From Aquilaria yunnanensis (lineage: Eukaryota; Streptophyta; Magnoliopsida; Malvales; Thymelaeaceae), in the NCBI GenBank assembly GCA_039654915.1, contig CM077593.1, positions 54,008,501 to 54,072,500 of the forward strand: a stretch of 64,000 bases of DNA, given 5' to 3'. Below, piece after piece: positions 10,344-21,889 of this stretch. Numbering within the stretch: the first letter of the stretch is position 1; every line of letters starts with the position of its first letter. The position numbers and the translations under genes are program-made. The notes below the pieces were generated by a model. It was not told where the DNA came from. It did no database searches and was given only the letters and a program-made list of their open reading frames with translations.

Positions 10344-12696
10344 TATTACCACCTCACAAAAAAGGGAGAATTACAATGTGTGGCATAATGGTCAATGACC
10401 ATTATATTGTGTAATTCTCACCATACTAATTAAAGTGTAAGGGGTACAAGACATGATCAACACCTCCTTAAAAGTGTTCTAAGTTGGTAACTGGGCCCCA
10501 AGAAAAGCCTTAAGGATTGCTTATTTGTCAAGCAACATATTGACTTTTTTGTAGGGTTTTGGAAATCCAGGTAGATAATTGAAAAACTCTCAAGAAAGAG
10601 CTTTGGAAATTTATGGGAAGGATATGAATCATATGAAAGTGCTATCAGAGGAACGAATTTCTTATGGAAAATAAGTTTAGACAAAGAAAACACAAAAATC
10701 ATTAAGGACTAAAGTGTCCTAATGTAAACCTTAGGATGTTCAAGTTTTTGACTTAAGTCAAATGAAAGCAATTTGGAGTTCTCCAATACTAATAAGGCTA
10801 TCCATGGAAAGGAGAAAGGGTGTAAAATGTGGGCCATGAGTTTAAGGTAAAGAAACCATGGTTTTGAAGTAAGGAAAATGACATGAAGCTTACTTAAGGC
10901 TATAAAGGGTGTTTAGAGCACCAAAGATTGGTTAAGCCTGTTAAAGTAGTCAATTCCTTCTTTGCTTCTCCCATATTTGACCCAGACCAACCACCTTCAC
11001 CTCCATAGCTCCTCTATAGCCAACATACCTCCAAGCTTGAAGCTAGAAGCAATTGAAAGCAAGAAGGAGCAATTGGAAGCTCTTTGGTGCTAAGACTTGA
11101 GTGCACCTATGATCAAGCTCCAATTTTGACGTACACTCAAGGTAAGGAATTCTCTTACTCTCATGCAATTTTTATATTATTTTCAACAATCCATGGACCT
11201 AGGGCTAGGCTTGGAAGAGATCCATGAGCTTGATGAACCATGGTTAGTGAAAGGAGTGCACTTAGTGAACCTTTTGTGACCTGGTGTGAAGTGCATAGTG
11301 ATGCCAGCGAATTTAAGTGTTTCTAGGGCCCAAAGTTAGTACTAACTAGCATCACAACTCTCATAAGACCAAGCTTATGCTTGAGGAGAGCTGCCATAGT
11401 GAATTATATATGTTTATTACAAGTTTTATGGACTAACCTATGCATATTGTTGCTACGGCATACATGTGATTGTTCTTTGTGTTTGGCTGCTGCATTTGGA
11501 TGTTCAATGTTGGATATTTGCATTGTGTTTTTTTTATTTTAGTGTCTCTAGATTTAGGTAATACTATGGGTTCAATTACCTTAATATTACTAGTGTTCTC
11601 CTTACTAATTTTCACAATGAAACTTACTCCACTCAAATCTGCCCATTCCAATTCCTATAGAAAGATCACATTGAAACTAACAATTTTAGTTTGAGTTTTG
11701 ATCTGAAATCTTAGACACTTAAACCTCCATGTATCTAGCTTTGATATGAAAATTTTGGTGATTTTAGGAGCACATTTTGTATTTTTAGGGATGGTGCTTA
11801 CTGTGTTATGCAGCAGCTGTTCAACATCCAGTTTTTGGAGTGCATTGTGTCTAAACGTCTCCTATAACTTAGGTGGGTGTTTCACCTGACTTAAGAACAT
11901 TATGTAGTGCATGGATTCATGTATATGTAATACATTTAAATTTGAAAATAGTATGTGAATGTTTGAGCACTATTTTGCTATGTATGTGAATGTTGTCCAC
12001 AAGCTATCTAAGTGTGAATGATAGGCTGCTTCTTTGTTAATTCTGGTTTGGCCATATAAAGTTGCTAGAAGTAAGAGCATGTAATTCCTATGTGTATTGG
12101 ATGTGTATGGGATAGCCATGGAGGGCTTACCCCTTGTGAATGAAGTGTTTGGACACTTATGAAATTTTTTATGGGCAAAATGGTCATAAAGTAGACAGAA
12201 TTTCAACCCAACACTCAAAGTTCTATATCTCCCTATGTAGATTGAATCTGGTATGAAATTTTGAACAAAGGTAGAGAACATCCATAAATTTAACTTGGAT
12301 TTGGAATTCTGGCATTTGCACCCCTGTAGCCAAAGTTATGATATTTCAAATTTGGCTGAGTTACTGTTCATTTGGTCAGAAATTTGTAACCTAATTAAAA
12401 AATCTATAACTTGGTTGATAGGTGGGCCTTTAAAGTAAATCCAAATGCCTGGGCTTGGTTTAAGTCTCTATTTAACATTTTAGAAAAAAAAATAAGTAGG
12501 TATATAGTTAGATTAATACATTTTTTTGGAGGAATTTTTAGGTACAATGGCTGGTTACTTGAACTTGACAAGATTGCCTAATGTGTGGTATCCAAGATGA
12601 AGACTTGTGCTAGTGTTTTCCTTCCTTACTGCCATGGCGTGCATAAAATTTGAATATGTATGTAATGGTTGGACCAATATGCATGCATTTAAGTAG
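10344..12696 (+). repeat. B1 3' LTR, cut by element D
   Basis: Starts TATTACCACC where relatives have TGTTACCACC (G to A at the second base). Colinear with the other family LTRs up to gcatgcatttaagtag, where D begins. The last ~150 bp of the LTR are not found on the far side of D, which is itself truncated there, so a later deletion removed both. Comparison with the left LTR shows many point differences, so the copy is old. Confidence 0.87.
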
Positions 12697-13496
12697 TGAT
12701 GCCCGACGGCATCTTTGTTGTATGACATTCTAAGCCTAAGAGAGACTTTCGGTGATAAGGTACCTGCAAGATCTTGAAGAAAGCGGCTTAGGAGCTCCCC
12801 AAAGTATGTTTCCTGGGGAGGAGACTTCGATACCCAAGTCAGTATACAAGAAAGAAGTTGCTTAAGGGTAGAAAGTATGAAGGAGAGAGTCTCCATATCC
12901 TTTACCTAGGTACCTCTCGAGTATTTACAGGAGGATGGGAGGAGAAGGACGTTTTACACAACCTATACAAATCAGGAGACGTGTTTGGCTAAATTTGATT
13001 CATAACTTTAGAGACATACATCTCGAGCTGGCTGTAGGCAATTTTGGCCAGAGGGTAGCGGCATGTATGACGCTTCTGTGTCAGATATTTGTGAACCATA
13101 TTTGTCATTTCTCCTTAAGACACCTTCAGCGGTGCGATACCCCTTCGGGAAGAGGTTTCCCTTAAGGGCTATTGGAGAAGGCCCTTCAGATGGGTGGACC
13201 ATCTTTGGGAGACATTTTCATCTATCGAGGTTGGTAGGCCTAGATTCCTGAGGTTGGTAATGAACCTTTCCAAGGGTGGTAGAGAGTCTTTTTCCAGAGT
13301 CAGGCGTGTTAGGCTTCCAAAGTTGGTCATGTGAATTCCCGAAGATGGAAATGAGTCTTCTTCTTGGAGTTAGCTATGTGTATTACCAAGGATGGTAGAG
13401 AGATTCCTCCCAAGGTTGGTGTTACAAAACTCTGAGGGTGGGGTTAGGTTCCTCCAAGGGAGAAGGTTTTTGTTGGTGACAGCCCTTCGACTATCA
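12697..13496 (-). repeat. Element D 3' LTR (800 bp)
   Basis: Plus strand TGATGCCCGACG...CTATCA. It matches the 5' LTR stump at 31935-32121 from its first bases (cctaagagagactttcggtgataaggta). A weak TATA (cgagtatttacagg, ~12917-12930) sits where A and C have tatttata. Contains no gene. Confidence 0.88.
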
Positions 13497-13511
13497 CATG
13501 CCCCCCTCCGG
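13497..13511 (-). other. Element D polypurine tract (complement shown)
   Basis: The plus strand reads catgcccccctccgg directly after the LTR end; on the element strand this is ccggaggggggcatg. The same tract follows the E LTR at 60721. Confidence 0.75.
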
Positions 13512-14035
13512 AGTATCAAAGTTGTGTCTTGGATACTAATCATCTGGCAGCATGTTTGCTAGAATCCTTCCTTTGGGAAGCGATAATTGCCCCTGGTAGA
13601 AGAACTTCTTCTTTCTGAGGTCGTCTCCTCGGGGCAACTAGCTATCCTGGCCCAAGACACTTCCTTTTGCCAATGTAGTACCAAAGTTGTGTCTTCGATA
13701 CTAATCTCTTCGCCCAATTTCTTACTTTTAGTGAGGTCAGACCTTTAGAATATGAGGAGCTATTCCATGCATAAGCCAAATTCTTGATTTAACCGAGGTT
13801 GCATATTCGGAGGTGAGGAGCGAGTGCCTTCCTCTAGTGAATTGTCCTGTCTTCTGACCGGGTAGTCACATCAGTTTGGGATTGGCAAAATAGGCCTACT
13901 AGTGTCAAAAGGCGTGCTCTTGTTTCTCACCTCATGTGACATGTGTCACCAAATCATTGGGGAATAGTCGCATATGTTACATCGTTACATCCCTTCACTT
14001 GCAAATGGTCATTATCATGATGCTTCCCCTACCTC
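13512..14035 (+). other. Upstream region of the opposite-strand gene in D
   Basis: No open frame of note. It holds two copies of an 'accaaagttgtgtcttcgatactaat'-like block (~13518-13548 and ~13680-13705) and ends with a conserved promoter block. I see no known gene here. It may act as the promoter-proximal region. Confidence 0.45.
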
Positions 14036-14039
14036 CCTC

Positions 14040-14050
14040 GGTCTATATAG
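14040..14050 (+). promoter_or_regulatory. TATA box of opposite-strand gene, copy D
   Basis: ccctcggtctatatagatcc. The same block (cctacc-y-ccctcgg-y-ctatata) is at 36170-36190 in C and 61130-61150 in E, each followed by a pyrimidine-rich leader. A degraded TGACG motif lies ~20 bases upstream (atcatgatgctt in D). Confidence 0.6.
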
Positions 14051-14298
14051 ATCCTTTTTCTTTTAGAGTTTCTTCACTTCTTCTACTTTAATTCCTTTTG
14101 CTCTCAGAGTTCCTCTCACTTTCCAGCTTTTTGTTGCAGCAGTGTTAGCAGCAAAGCGATTTCTGGCAAGTTTCGTGGCATTTTCTAAAGTTCCCCTCTT
14201 TCTCGAGTGGGTGAGTTTCCTTCTAAGCTTGCTCCTCTTCTTCCCTGTTCTTTTCTTTTTTCTTCATCTGTTTGAGTTTAAGGTCTTAGTCACTGAGG

Positions 14299-15316
14299 AT
14301 GTTGGCTGAACAAGCTGAGGTTTCCATTTTTCCCAAAAGTTGCATCCCTCTCAACTCCCATATGAGCTATCCAACTTCGAAGAAGTTGGAGAAGTGTAGA
14401 AAAAAGTTCTTTCTTCCTTTTTATTCAAAAATTAAGCTGCCCTATCATAATGAGCTGAGCTACCTTCCTCGGCCGAATGAGGTTATCATCTTCGGAGCGC
14501 AACTGAAGGTGGGTGTCCATTATCCTCCTCCAAGGGTGGTCTCCGACTTCTCCTATTTCCATGGCATACCATTGATCAGATGCCTCCGAACTTGTATGCC
14601 TACTTTAATGCCTTCCTTTGTATGTGCGGGGTTTTCAAAATCATTCGACATTTTATCTTCTATCTCCAATACCACAAACTTCATTCTATCCCGAAGGGGA
14701 GATTTTACTTTTGCTCTCTTGGGGATCTGGTAGGAAGAAATTTACATTCACCTTTGGCATTAAAGACAGCTAGCGAGGATAGGAAAAGAAGTATTTCTTC
14801 ATGGAGATCGATGAGTAGTGGAAAGATTTTTTAGCTCAATGGGCTTCAGGTACCCTGGCCACTGATGTAGTGGATCTGAAGAAGTTGTTAACTCAAAATT
14901 GGAGTCTTAGTTTGATGGCTTCGACAGCCGTGTTTGGGCGATCGAGGACTGGGATGCCCAGGCACCTTTGTACCTTCTCTACCCATTCCCCATTAGAGGG
15001 AGCCTTAAGACAAAGGAGGTTCTTTAGGAGCTTAGTGTTAGCACCGAACACATTACCGACAAGGATATGCCAAACCCCTCAATGGACGGAAAGTAGGCAT
15101 GGCTCGTTCTGCTCCTTCATGGTGAACTCTCTTACTTTGGCCTTGTAGAAAGTAAGCCAAGTCTTCAACTGTTGTTTTAGAATTTTTGATACTTACACTG
15201 ATATTTTCTCCATTGCAAAGATGGGTGATAAGTCTGCAACTTTCCACAAGAGTTTGTTCATCTGCCAAGCTGAGAAAGGGGAGCAAAAGAAAAGGGCTCC
15301 AAAGAGGAAGAAGGGG
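14299..15316 (+). pseudogene. Opposite-strand gene of D, 5' part (PF04195-like)
   Basis: Runs against gag-pol. The open segment 14299-14733 starts ATG after a likely spliced leader (donor gtgagttt ~14210). It contains KKFFLPFYSKIKLPY, FGAQLKVGVHYPPPR and a frameshift near 14585, continuing as LYAYFNAFLCMCGVFK. The pattern (a hydrophobic AQLK-x-G-x-x-YPP followed by QLPPN-x-Y-x-YFNAF) resembles the plant 'putative gypsy type transposon' family PF04195. Intron donor gtaagc at 15152, acceptor near 15218 (tgcaaag, mutated from tgcag), then MGDKSATFHKSLF. B2 interrupts the gene at 15317-15321 (target CCAGC). Several frameshifts and two Trp-to-TAG stops near 14770. Function unknown. Confidence 0.7.
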
Positions 15317-16922
15317 CCAGCTGTTACCACCCAACAAAAATGGGAGAATTACAAGTGTCATAATAGCTAAAAAACCATTATATTGTGTAATTCTTACTAT
15401 AGTGATTGAAGTGTGTGGAGTAAAAGGGATGATCAACACCTCCTTAAAAGTGTTCCAAGTTGGTAACATGGCCGCCAAGAAAAGCCTTAAGAATTGTTTG
15501 TTTTTTAAGCAACCTATGGACTTTTTTCTAAGGTTTTGGAAATTCGGGTACTCAATTTCTAAACTCTCAAGAAAGAGACTTGGAGAGTCATGAGAAGGAT
15601 GTGAATGGTATCAAAGTGCTATTGGAGGACCAAGTTGCTCATGGAAGACAAGTTTGGACAAAGGAAACACTAAAGGCAATAAGGACCTAAATGTCCTAGT
15701 GTAAACCTTAAGGTGTTCAAGCTTTTGGCTTAAGTCTAACGGTGGGATTGTGCGGTTACCCCACTATGGGAGAGGTAGCCAAGACTTGATAATTAGTCAA
15801 AAATGTTGGGCACATGTGTACTAATGATTTTAAGACAAGGAAACCATAATTAGTAAGAAGGAAAATGACATAAAGCAAGGTTAAGCTTGTTTAAGTGTGT
15901 TTTGTGCTCTTAAGCTCATTTAAGGCTATTTAAGTGGCCAAATCACTTATCCCTCTCTCATTTTTTTCCTCCTCCTACCCAAGAACACATCCATACTTCC
16001 TCCATAGCCACCATACCTCCAAGATTGAAATTGAAGGCAAAGGAAAGCAAGAAAGGGCCATTGGAAGCTATGTGGTGCTAAGACTTGAGTGCACCTAGGA
16101 TCAAGCTCCAATTTCAACATACCCATCAAGGTAAGGGTTCTCTTGCTCTCACGGGTTGTTTTTTGTATTTTTCAAGCAACCATGGAGCTAGGGCTAACCT
16201 TGGAAGAGAGCCATGAGCGTGATGAACCAAGCTTAGTGAGGGAAGTGCACATATCGAAGGTTTTGTGACCTAGTGTGAAGTGCACAAAGATGGCAGTGAA
16301 ATGAGGGTTTCTAGAGCCCAAATTTAGTACTAACTATTATTAAAATCCTCCTAAGACCAAGCATTAGCTTGAGGAGGGCTGCCATAGTGATTTTTTTAAG
16401 TTTATTACATGTTTTATGGACTAATCCACGGTTATTGTTGCTGCTGGATTTCATGTGTTTGTTGGTTGAAAATGGCTATTGCATTTGGTTGCTATATCTT
16501 TTATATATACATTGTGTTTTTTTTTTGTTTCAGTGTCATTGGATTCAGGTTTTAATGATGGTTACATTTCCTATTGAATCCAAGTGCTACCCTTAGTAAG
16601 TTTCTCAATGAAACTTACTCCCCTCAATTTTGTCATTTCAGCTCCAGCAGAAAGATCACCTTTAAAGTAACCATTGTGGTTTGAATTTTGATCTGAAATT
16701 TTAGGTACATCAACTTCTGTATGTCTAGTTTTGATCTGGAAATTTTGGGGATTTTAGGAGCACATTTGATATTTTTAATGGTGGAACTTATTGTGTTGTG
16801 TAGCAGCTGTCCAGCATCCTGTTTTTGGAGTCTATTGTGTCTCAGGACCTCCTGTAACATAGGGTGCATATTTAGTTGAGTTAAAACCATATTGTAGTGC
16901 ATGTATGCATGTACATGTAGTG

Positions 16923-17963
16923 TGATAGCCGAAGTGCTATCCCCCTGACCACCTACCGACCACGGGAAAGAGGGAGCCAGACACCTGAGGCATACGACCT
17001 CAGAATGGACTCTGGAGTAAAGGAAGTCATACACCTGAGGCGCACGACCTCGGTAGCTCACCAAATTCCAACTTCGGGAGCCAGCGTAGTGCCTCCTTCG
17101 GGAGGGTGACCGAACCAGCTTCGGGGGAGAAAGACCAACCACCCCCTACGGGAGAAAGCCCACCGAAGACGTAGACACCAAAGTTCCAGCCCGACTCCAA
17201 GAAAGGGCCCCTCACCCCGAAGTGAGACATCAACCAAAGGGACCTCGGTTGTATGGCAAGAGCCATCAAGGAGTCTCTGACACTCGGCTCATATACGTCT
17301 CCAACACACCACCCCCAGATATGCTCTGACACGGCATTGCAGCATACGTCCTGTCACACAGGGCTACACCTACCACGGCTCGCGGACCGAGGAGCCAGTA
17401 GGTGGCTAGGGGCCCCCACACCCAAAAATATGAACACCATCCATCCATACACGTGCCACAATCTGAACGGATCATCCCCTCCCTTATATACCAGGGAAAT
17501 GGTCACAAACAGGGGGGCTCCGGGCCAGAGGACAGAGAGAGAGGCCGAAAAACAAAGGATTCTCTCCTCCCTCCAGCTGAATACTCTCCTTTCAACCCTA
17601 AAAAAGACACGCCAGGCAAGAGTCCCTTGTACTTATTACTATGTCCCCTTCTCTCTAAAAGCACTGACTTGGGCGTCGGAGGTTCCCCATCGGAAAACCA
17701 CCCCGGGGGCCTCCTAACCCCTATTTTCTGAGTTTTTTAGCCAGGTCTCCCTGAAGAATCCCCGCTCTGGGGTCTCTCCCATAATGAAGGTCCTTCCTGT
17801 CATCAACCTATCACGGAACTAGGCAGCTGCCGGCCATCACTTAAGGTGATCCACCCAGGACACCAGTCTTTCTTCTGGACTAGCCTGCACCTCTAGGACC
17901 CCCTGCTGCCCTCACCACTGCACACAGTGGAGATGCTGGCTCTGCCCAATCGGACCCGCATCA
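16923..17963 (+). repeat. X left LTR, complete (1,041 bp)
   Basis: TGATAG...GCATCA with both LTR termini. A plus-strand TATA (cccttatatacc, 17481-17492) indicates rightward transcription. The 109-codon open frame at 17402-17731 has a mirrored counterpart at 18021-18350 with clear amino-acid similarity. It spans the TATA region and resembles no known protein, so I treat it as LTR sequence. Confidence 0.82.
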
Positions 17964-17968
17964 TCCGG

Positions 17969-18829
17969 TATGGGAGAGAACCCAGAGGAGGGATTCTTCA
18001 GGGAGACCTGGCTGAAACACTCAGAAAATAGGGGTTAGGAGTCCCCCTGGGTGGTTTTCTGGGGGCGAACCTCCGACGCCCAAGTCAGTGCTTTTAGAGA
18101 GAAGGGGACATAGTAATAAGCACAAGGGACTCTTGCCTGGTGTGTCCTTCTGAGGGCTGAAGGGAGAGTATTCAGGCGGAAGGAGGAGAGCGTCCTGTGT
18201 TTTTTGGCCACTCTCTCTGTCCTCTAGCCTGGAGCCCCCCTGTTTATGACCATTTCCCTGGTATAGAAGGGAGGGGGTGATTCCTTCAGATTGTGGCACG
18301 TGTATGGATGGATGGTGTTCGTATTTTTGGGCATGGGGGTCCCTAGCCACCTGCTGGCTCCTCGGTCCGTGAGCCGTGGTAGGTGTAGCCCTGTGTGACA
18401 GGACGTATGCTGTGATGCCGTGTCAGAGCGTATCTGGGGGTGGCATGTTGGAGACGTATATGAGCGAAGTGTCAGAGACTCCTTGATGCCTCTTGCCGTG
18501 CAACCGAGGTCCTTTTGGTTGATGTCTCACTTTGGGGTAAGGGGCCCTTTCCTAGGTCGGCCTAGAACTTCGGTGTCTACGTCTTCAGGGGGACTTTTTC
18601 CCGTAGGGGGTGGTTGGTCTTTCTCCCCCAAAGCTGGTTCGGTCGCCCTCCCGAAGGAGGCGCTACGCTGGCTCCCGAAGTTGGAATTTGGTGAGCTACC
18701 GAGGTCGTGAGCCTCAGGTGTACGACTTCCTTCACTCCGGAGTCCTTTCCGAGGTCGTATGCCTTAGGTGTCTGGCTCCCTCTTTACTGTGGTCGGTAGG
18801 TGGTCAGGGTGATCGCACTTTGGCTATCA
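17969..18829 (-). repeat. X inverted arm (861 bp)
   Basis: Reverse complement of 16923-17783, ending ggctatca, the mirror of the tgatagcc terminus. It is separated from the left arm by the 185-bp spacer and followed by a direct repeat of that spacer. Confidence 0.85.
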
Positions 18830-19896
18830 CCTGAGGTCCTTCCCGTCATCACTTTTTCACGGGACCAGGCAGCTGCTGGCCATCACTTAAGGTGATCCAC
18901 CCAGGAGACCAGTCTTCCTTCTGGACTAGCCTGCACCTCTAGGACCCACTACTGCCCTCACCACTACACACAGTGGAGATGCTAGCTCCACCCAATCGGA
19001 CCCGCATCATAGTGTATGTAAGATGAGACAAGTATGTGAACATTTGAGTAATGTTTTGGCTATGTAAGATGCTGCCTAAGTGTGAATTATAGGCTACTTA
19101 ATTGTAAATTCTGTTTTGGCCACATAAAGTTTCTAGATGAAAGAGAATGTAATTCTTATGTGTAATGGACATTTATGGGATAGCCTTGGAGGGTTTTCCC
19201 CTTGTGAATGATGTGTTTCCACGGTTTGGAAAAATTGTATGGGCAAAATGGTCCAAAAGTTGCCCAAAATTTTGACCCTGTACCTAAAGTTTAATATCTC
19301 CTTGTGTAGAACGAATCTTGGTATGAAATTTTGACCACACCTAGACAACAACTAGAATGTTAACTACAATTTGTAATTTCTGGATTTAGAGCCCTATAGC
19401 CAATGTTATGATGTTGCAACATTGGCTAATTTACTGTTAATTTGGCCAGAATTTTGTAACCAACTTAAAAAATCCATAACTTGGTTTATAGGTGGGCTAT
19501 TGATGTAAAACAAAATTTCTTGGTTTTCTCTAAGTCTCCACTTGATAATGGAGTGAGGAAAATAGGGGGTATGTGGCTAGAATGATACAGTTTATTAGTG
19601 GAAGTTACAGGTGCAATAGCTGGTCATTAGAACTTAACAAGATTGCCTAATGTGTGGAAGCCAAAACTAAGACTTGTGCTAGTGTTTTCCTTCTTAGCTG
19701 CCATAGTGTGCATAAATGTAAATATGTGTGTTATGGTTAGACCAATATGCATGTATTTGCATAGTGCTTAGGAGGGTCACTTGAGTATGCACACTAGGGG
19801 TGTTGTTCTGATGACCTATAGGACACACCAATCTTGGGAGTTTAAATGCACAGTTTTGGCACCATAATTGGACTATCACGGAGTGGGTAACATAAG

Positions 19897-19908
19897 TGGT
19901 ATCATAGC
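19897..19908 (+). other. B2 primer-binding site
   Basis: tggtatcatagc, four bases after the LTR. One mismatch to TGGTATCAGAGC, the site for initiator-Met tRNA, the usual plant retrotransposon primer. Confidence 0.85.
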
Positions 19909-20042
19909 ATGGTTTGTACATCTACATAGAATATAGTTGCACTGCATGCATCTACATACTTGAACTCAGTTTAGTCAGCCGCTAGTGTTAAGTACCATTT
20001 AAATACCTATGATCTTTATATGTGCTCTATGATGAATCATCA

Positions 20043-21530
20043 ATGCAAGAAGTAAACATGGTTGCCACAAGGATAGGGGAACCACCCCAAAGACCTCTTA
20101 CTGATTCTAGGCACCAAAGAAATGGACAGAATAGAGGGAATCAAGGGCAATAGGGGGTACCAAACCCTGAAGTGCCTCAGGTTTGGTTTAAGCTTAAGAG
20201 AAACTTAGCTCTAATCAATGAAGACTTAGTAAGGCTTATTCAAGAACAACAGTAGGGAGTCCAAGTAGCTCTAGCAGAAGCAATTCAGGATGCACAACAG
20301 CAACCAGAAGAGGATACTAGGAACAAATCTGAATATGTTCCTTTTAGAAGTTTGGAAGACACAAATGATGAGACCATTGAGGACGAAGATCAAGATAGGA
20401 GAAATCCAAGAGGAATAAGACTAAGGTCTGAGATTGGTTAGGTGTCCAGGACAAATAACTCAATCTATGACCATTTCTCCACAAGAATGAGATTGAGGAA
20501 GTCCATGAGAGAAGATCAGGGAGAAGGCAGAGAGATCATAGGGAGCATCACCATACAGAGGGCTCTCACAAATCCAGGAGACACAAGGCTTAGATGAAGT
20601 CAGACTGTTGGAGAGGTTCCAGGGCCTAAGCCTCTACAGTTTGATGGAAGAGCTGGGCCAGAGAGAGCTATGCAGTGGTTAATCTTCATTGAAAAGATGT
20701 TTGAGAGGATGCCACGCAGCTCCACCAAGAAGGTGTCCCTGGTTGCATACAACTTGGTAGGCAGTGCATAGATGTGGTGGAGAAACACCAGAGATAGGTA
20801 TGCTTTCCAGAAGGGCAGAAGGCCAGGAAAAGATATTGAGATGAGCTGGCTAGAGTTCACACAAATGTTCCAAGAACAGTACATCAGTGATGTCATCAAG
20901 GATATGAAGCAAACTAAATTTGATGCTCTATAGTGGGACAACCTCAATGTCCTATAGGATGAGCACAAATTCAATCAGTTGGTGAGGTATGCTCCTCAGT
21001 ATCATGGGCTAGAAGAGGTGAAGGCCAAAAGATTTGTCAGAGGCCTAAAGTCAGACATTAGAAAGGCTATTAGACCTTTTGGAGTAGTTACATACTATGA
21101 ACCAGTGCAGAAAGCTCTATTAGTAGGGCAAGAGGAGTATGAGACTAAGTACTTTCCCAGTGGACTAGGGGAAAGTAGTTAGGTAGGAGGCAAGCAGAAG
21201 AAGCCACGAAATGGCAAGGGAATTGCCAAGAATTCTCATGTTGGTAGTGAGGGTAAGGTTAAGGGGAAGTTCCCTGGCCTATGGTGCCCTAAATGCAACA
21301 AGTTTCATGGAAAGAAACCTTGTTATTTTGACACCCAAGCATGTCTAAGATGTGGATCTCTGGATCATTGGATCAAAGACTACCCGCAGGCTCAAAGGAG
21401 GCCAGAAGACCAAGGTCCAGTAAGGCCTACTGGGGCAGGACCTAGAAGGGGAGCACCTAGGGAGGGACAACAGAGGCTAGTTCCTCCAGTGGCTTGGCCT
21501 CCAGTGTAGAGAGCTGGTAGAGTCTTCCCT
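20043..21530 (+). pseudogene. B2 gag with knuckle, many in-frame stops
   Basis: The frame from ATG 20043 can be followed to about 21720 without a frameshift. In-frame stops lie at 20253, 20439, 20595, 20769, 20931, 20955, 21180, 21507, 21696 and 21720; the last three are in the following linker and protease. The capsid-like domain (AMQWLIFIEKMFERM, MSWLEFTQMFQEQYI, FNQLVRYAPQY) covers about 20640-21100. The knuckle region near 21285-21400 has CPKCNKFH and CLRCGSLDHWIKDYP; the final Cys of CCHC is replaced by Tyr. Nearly all stops are TAG or TAA, as expected from Gln codons. Gag coats element RNA; this copy cannot make it. Confidence 0.85.
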
Positions 21531-21885
21531 GTGGAGAGGGCAGAGACATCAGAGCAGGAAGGAGCACTAAGAGGTAACGTTTACCTTAATGGTATGTCTG
21601 TTAGTGTTCTGTTTGATACTGGTGCATCTGTGTCTATAGTGGCTAGGAAATTTGTTGATGCCATGAAATTGCCTACTGAAATCATGCCTAGGATATAATT
21701 AGTGAAAACAGCAGGTAGTTAATGTCTTTTCACTAATGACCTAGCTAACGATTGTGAGCTAGTAGTAGGAAAGACTAAGGTTATGACTAATCTGCTAGTG
21801 TTGGACATTCCTAAGTATGATTTAGTGCCGGGTATGAATTGGCTTGCTATGCATAACAGAAGAATTGATTGTGCTAAAGGGAAAT
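21530..21885 (+). pseudogene. B2 aspartic protease
   Basis: VLFDTGASVSIV near 21610-21645 holds the catalytic Asp-Thr-Gly-Ala. LVLDIPKYDLVPGMNWLAMH near 21795-21855 is the end of the domain. In-frame TAA stops at 21696 and 21720, and a frame change near 21885 before RT. It would release Gag, RT and integrase from the polyprotein. Confidence 0.82.
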
Positions 21886-21889
21886 CAGA

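Larger units (their letters stand above)
5217..12696 (+). mobile_element. B1: chromodomain Ty3/gypsy (Tekay/Del-like), internally deleted
   Basis: Partial 5' LTR (5217-7553), degraded pol (7554-10330), purine tract and 3' LTR (10344-12696). Integrase ends in a chromodomain-like segment, which places it among chromoviruses; ~2.4-kb LTRs suit the Tekay/Del lineage. Two large deletions are visible against B2. The LTR end joins straight to the end of protease (7553/7554), removing primer site, gag and most of PR. RT joins to mid RNase H near 8562. A inserted in its left LTR and D in its right LTR, so B1 is older than both. Confidence 0.88.
16923..19009 (+). mobile_element. X: palindromic Tat/Retand-type LTR insertion
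   Basis: Flanked by the perfect duplication TAGTG (16918-16922 and 19010-19014) and ended by TGATAGCC...GCATCA. Four blocks: 16923-17783 (861 bp), a 180-bp block 17785-17963, an inverted copy of the first block 17969-18829 (861 bp), and a second direct copy of the short block, 18830-19009. Blocks 1+2 form a complete plus-oriented LTR related to those of A, C, D and E (it shares gggttaggag and the tccgacgcccaagtcagtg segment, inverted). No gag or pol remains. The inverted arms look ~90% identical by eye and would fold into a very long hairpin. Confidence 0.88.
15322..19892 (+). repeat. B2 5' LTR, interrupted by X
   Basis: TGTTACCACCC...GGGTAACA with TG/CA ends. Removing X (16923-19009) and one TAGTG copy leaves ~2,480 bp, colinear with the B2 3' LTR and B4. 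A TATTTAAG motif (~15925) could serve as promoter, but I cannot fix the transcription start. Confidence 0.9.

Noticed and set aside
17402..18350. Two mirrored 109-codon open frames with similar proteins
   Set aside because: They are the two arms of the palindrome in X and cover the LTR promoter region. Their similarity follows from the inverted repeat. No known domain.
19897..19908. Primer-site sequences mistaken for tRNA genes
   Set aside because: Only the 12-18 bases complementary to a tRNA 3' end are present here and at 40192, 52863 and 4290. No cloverleaf follows.
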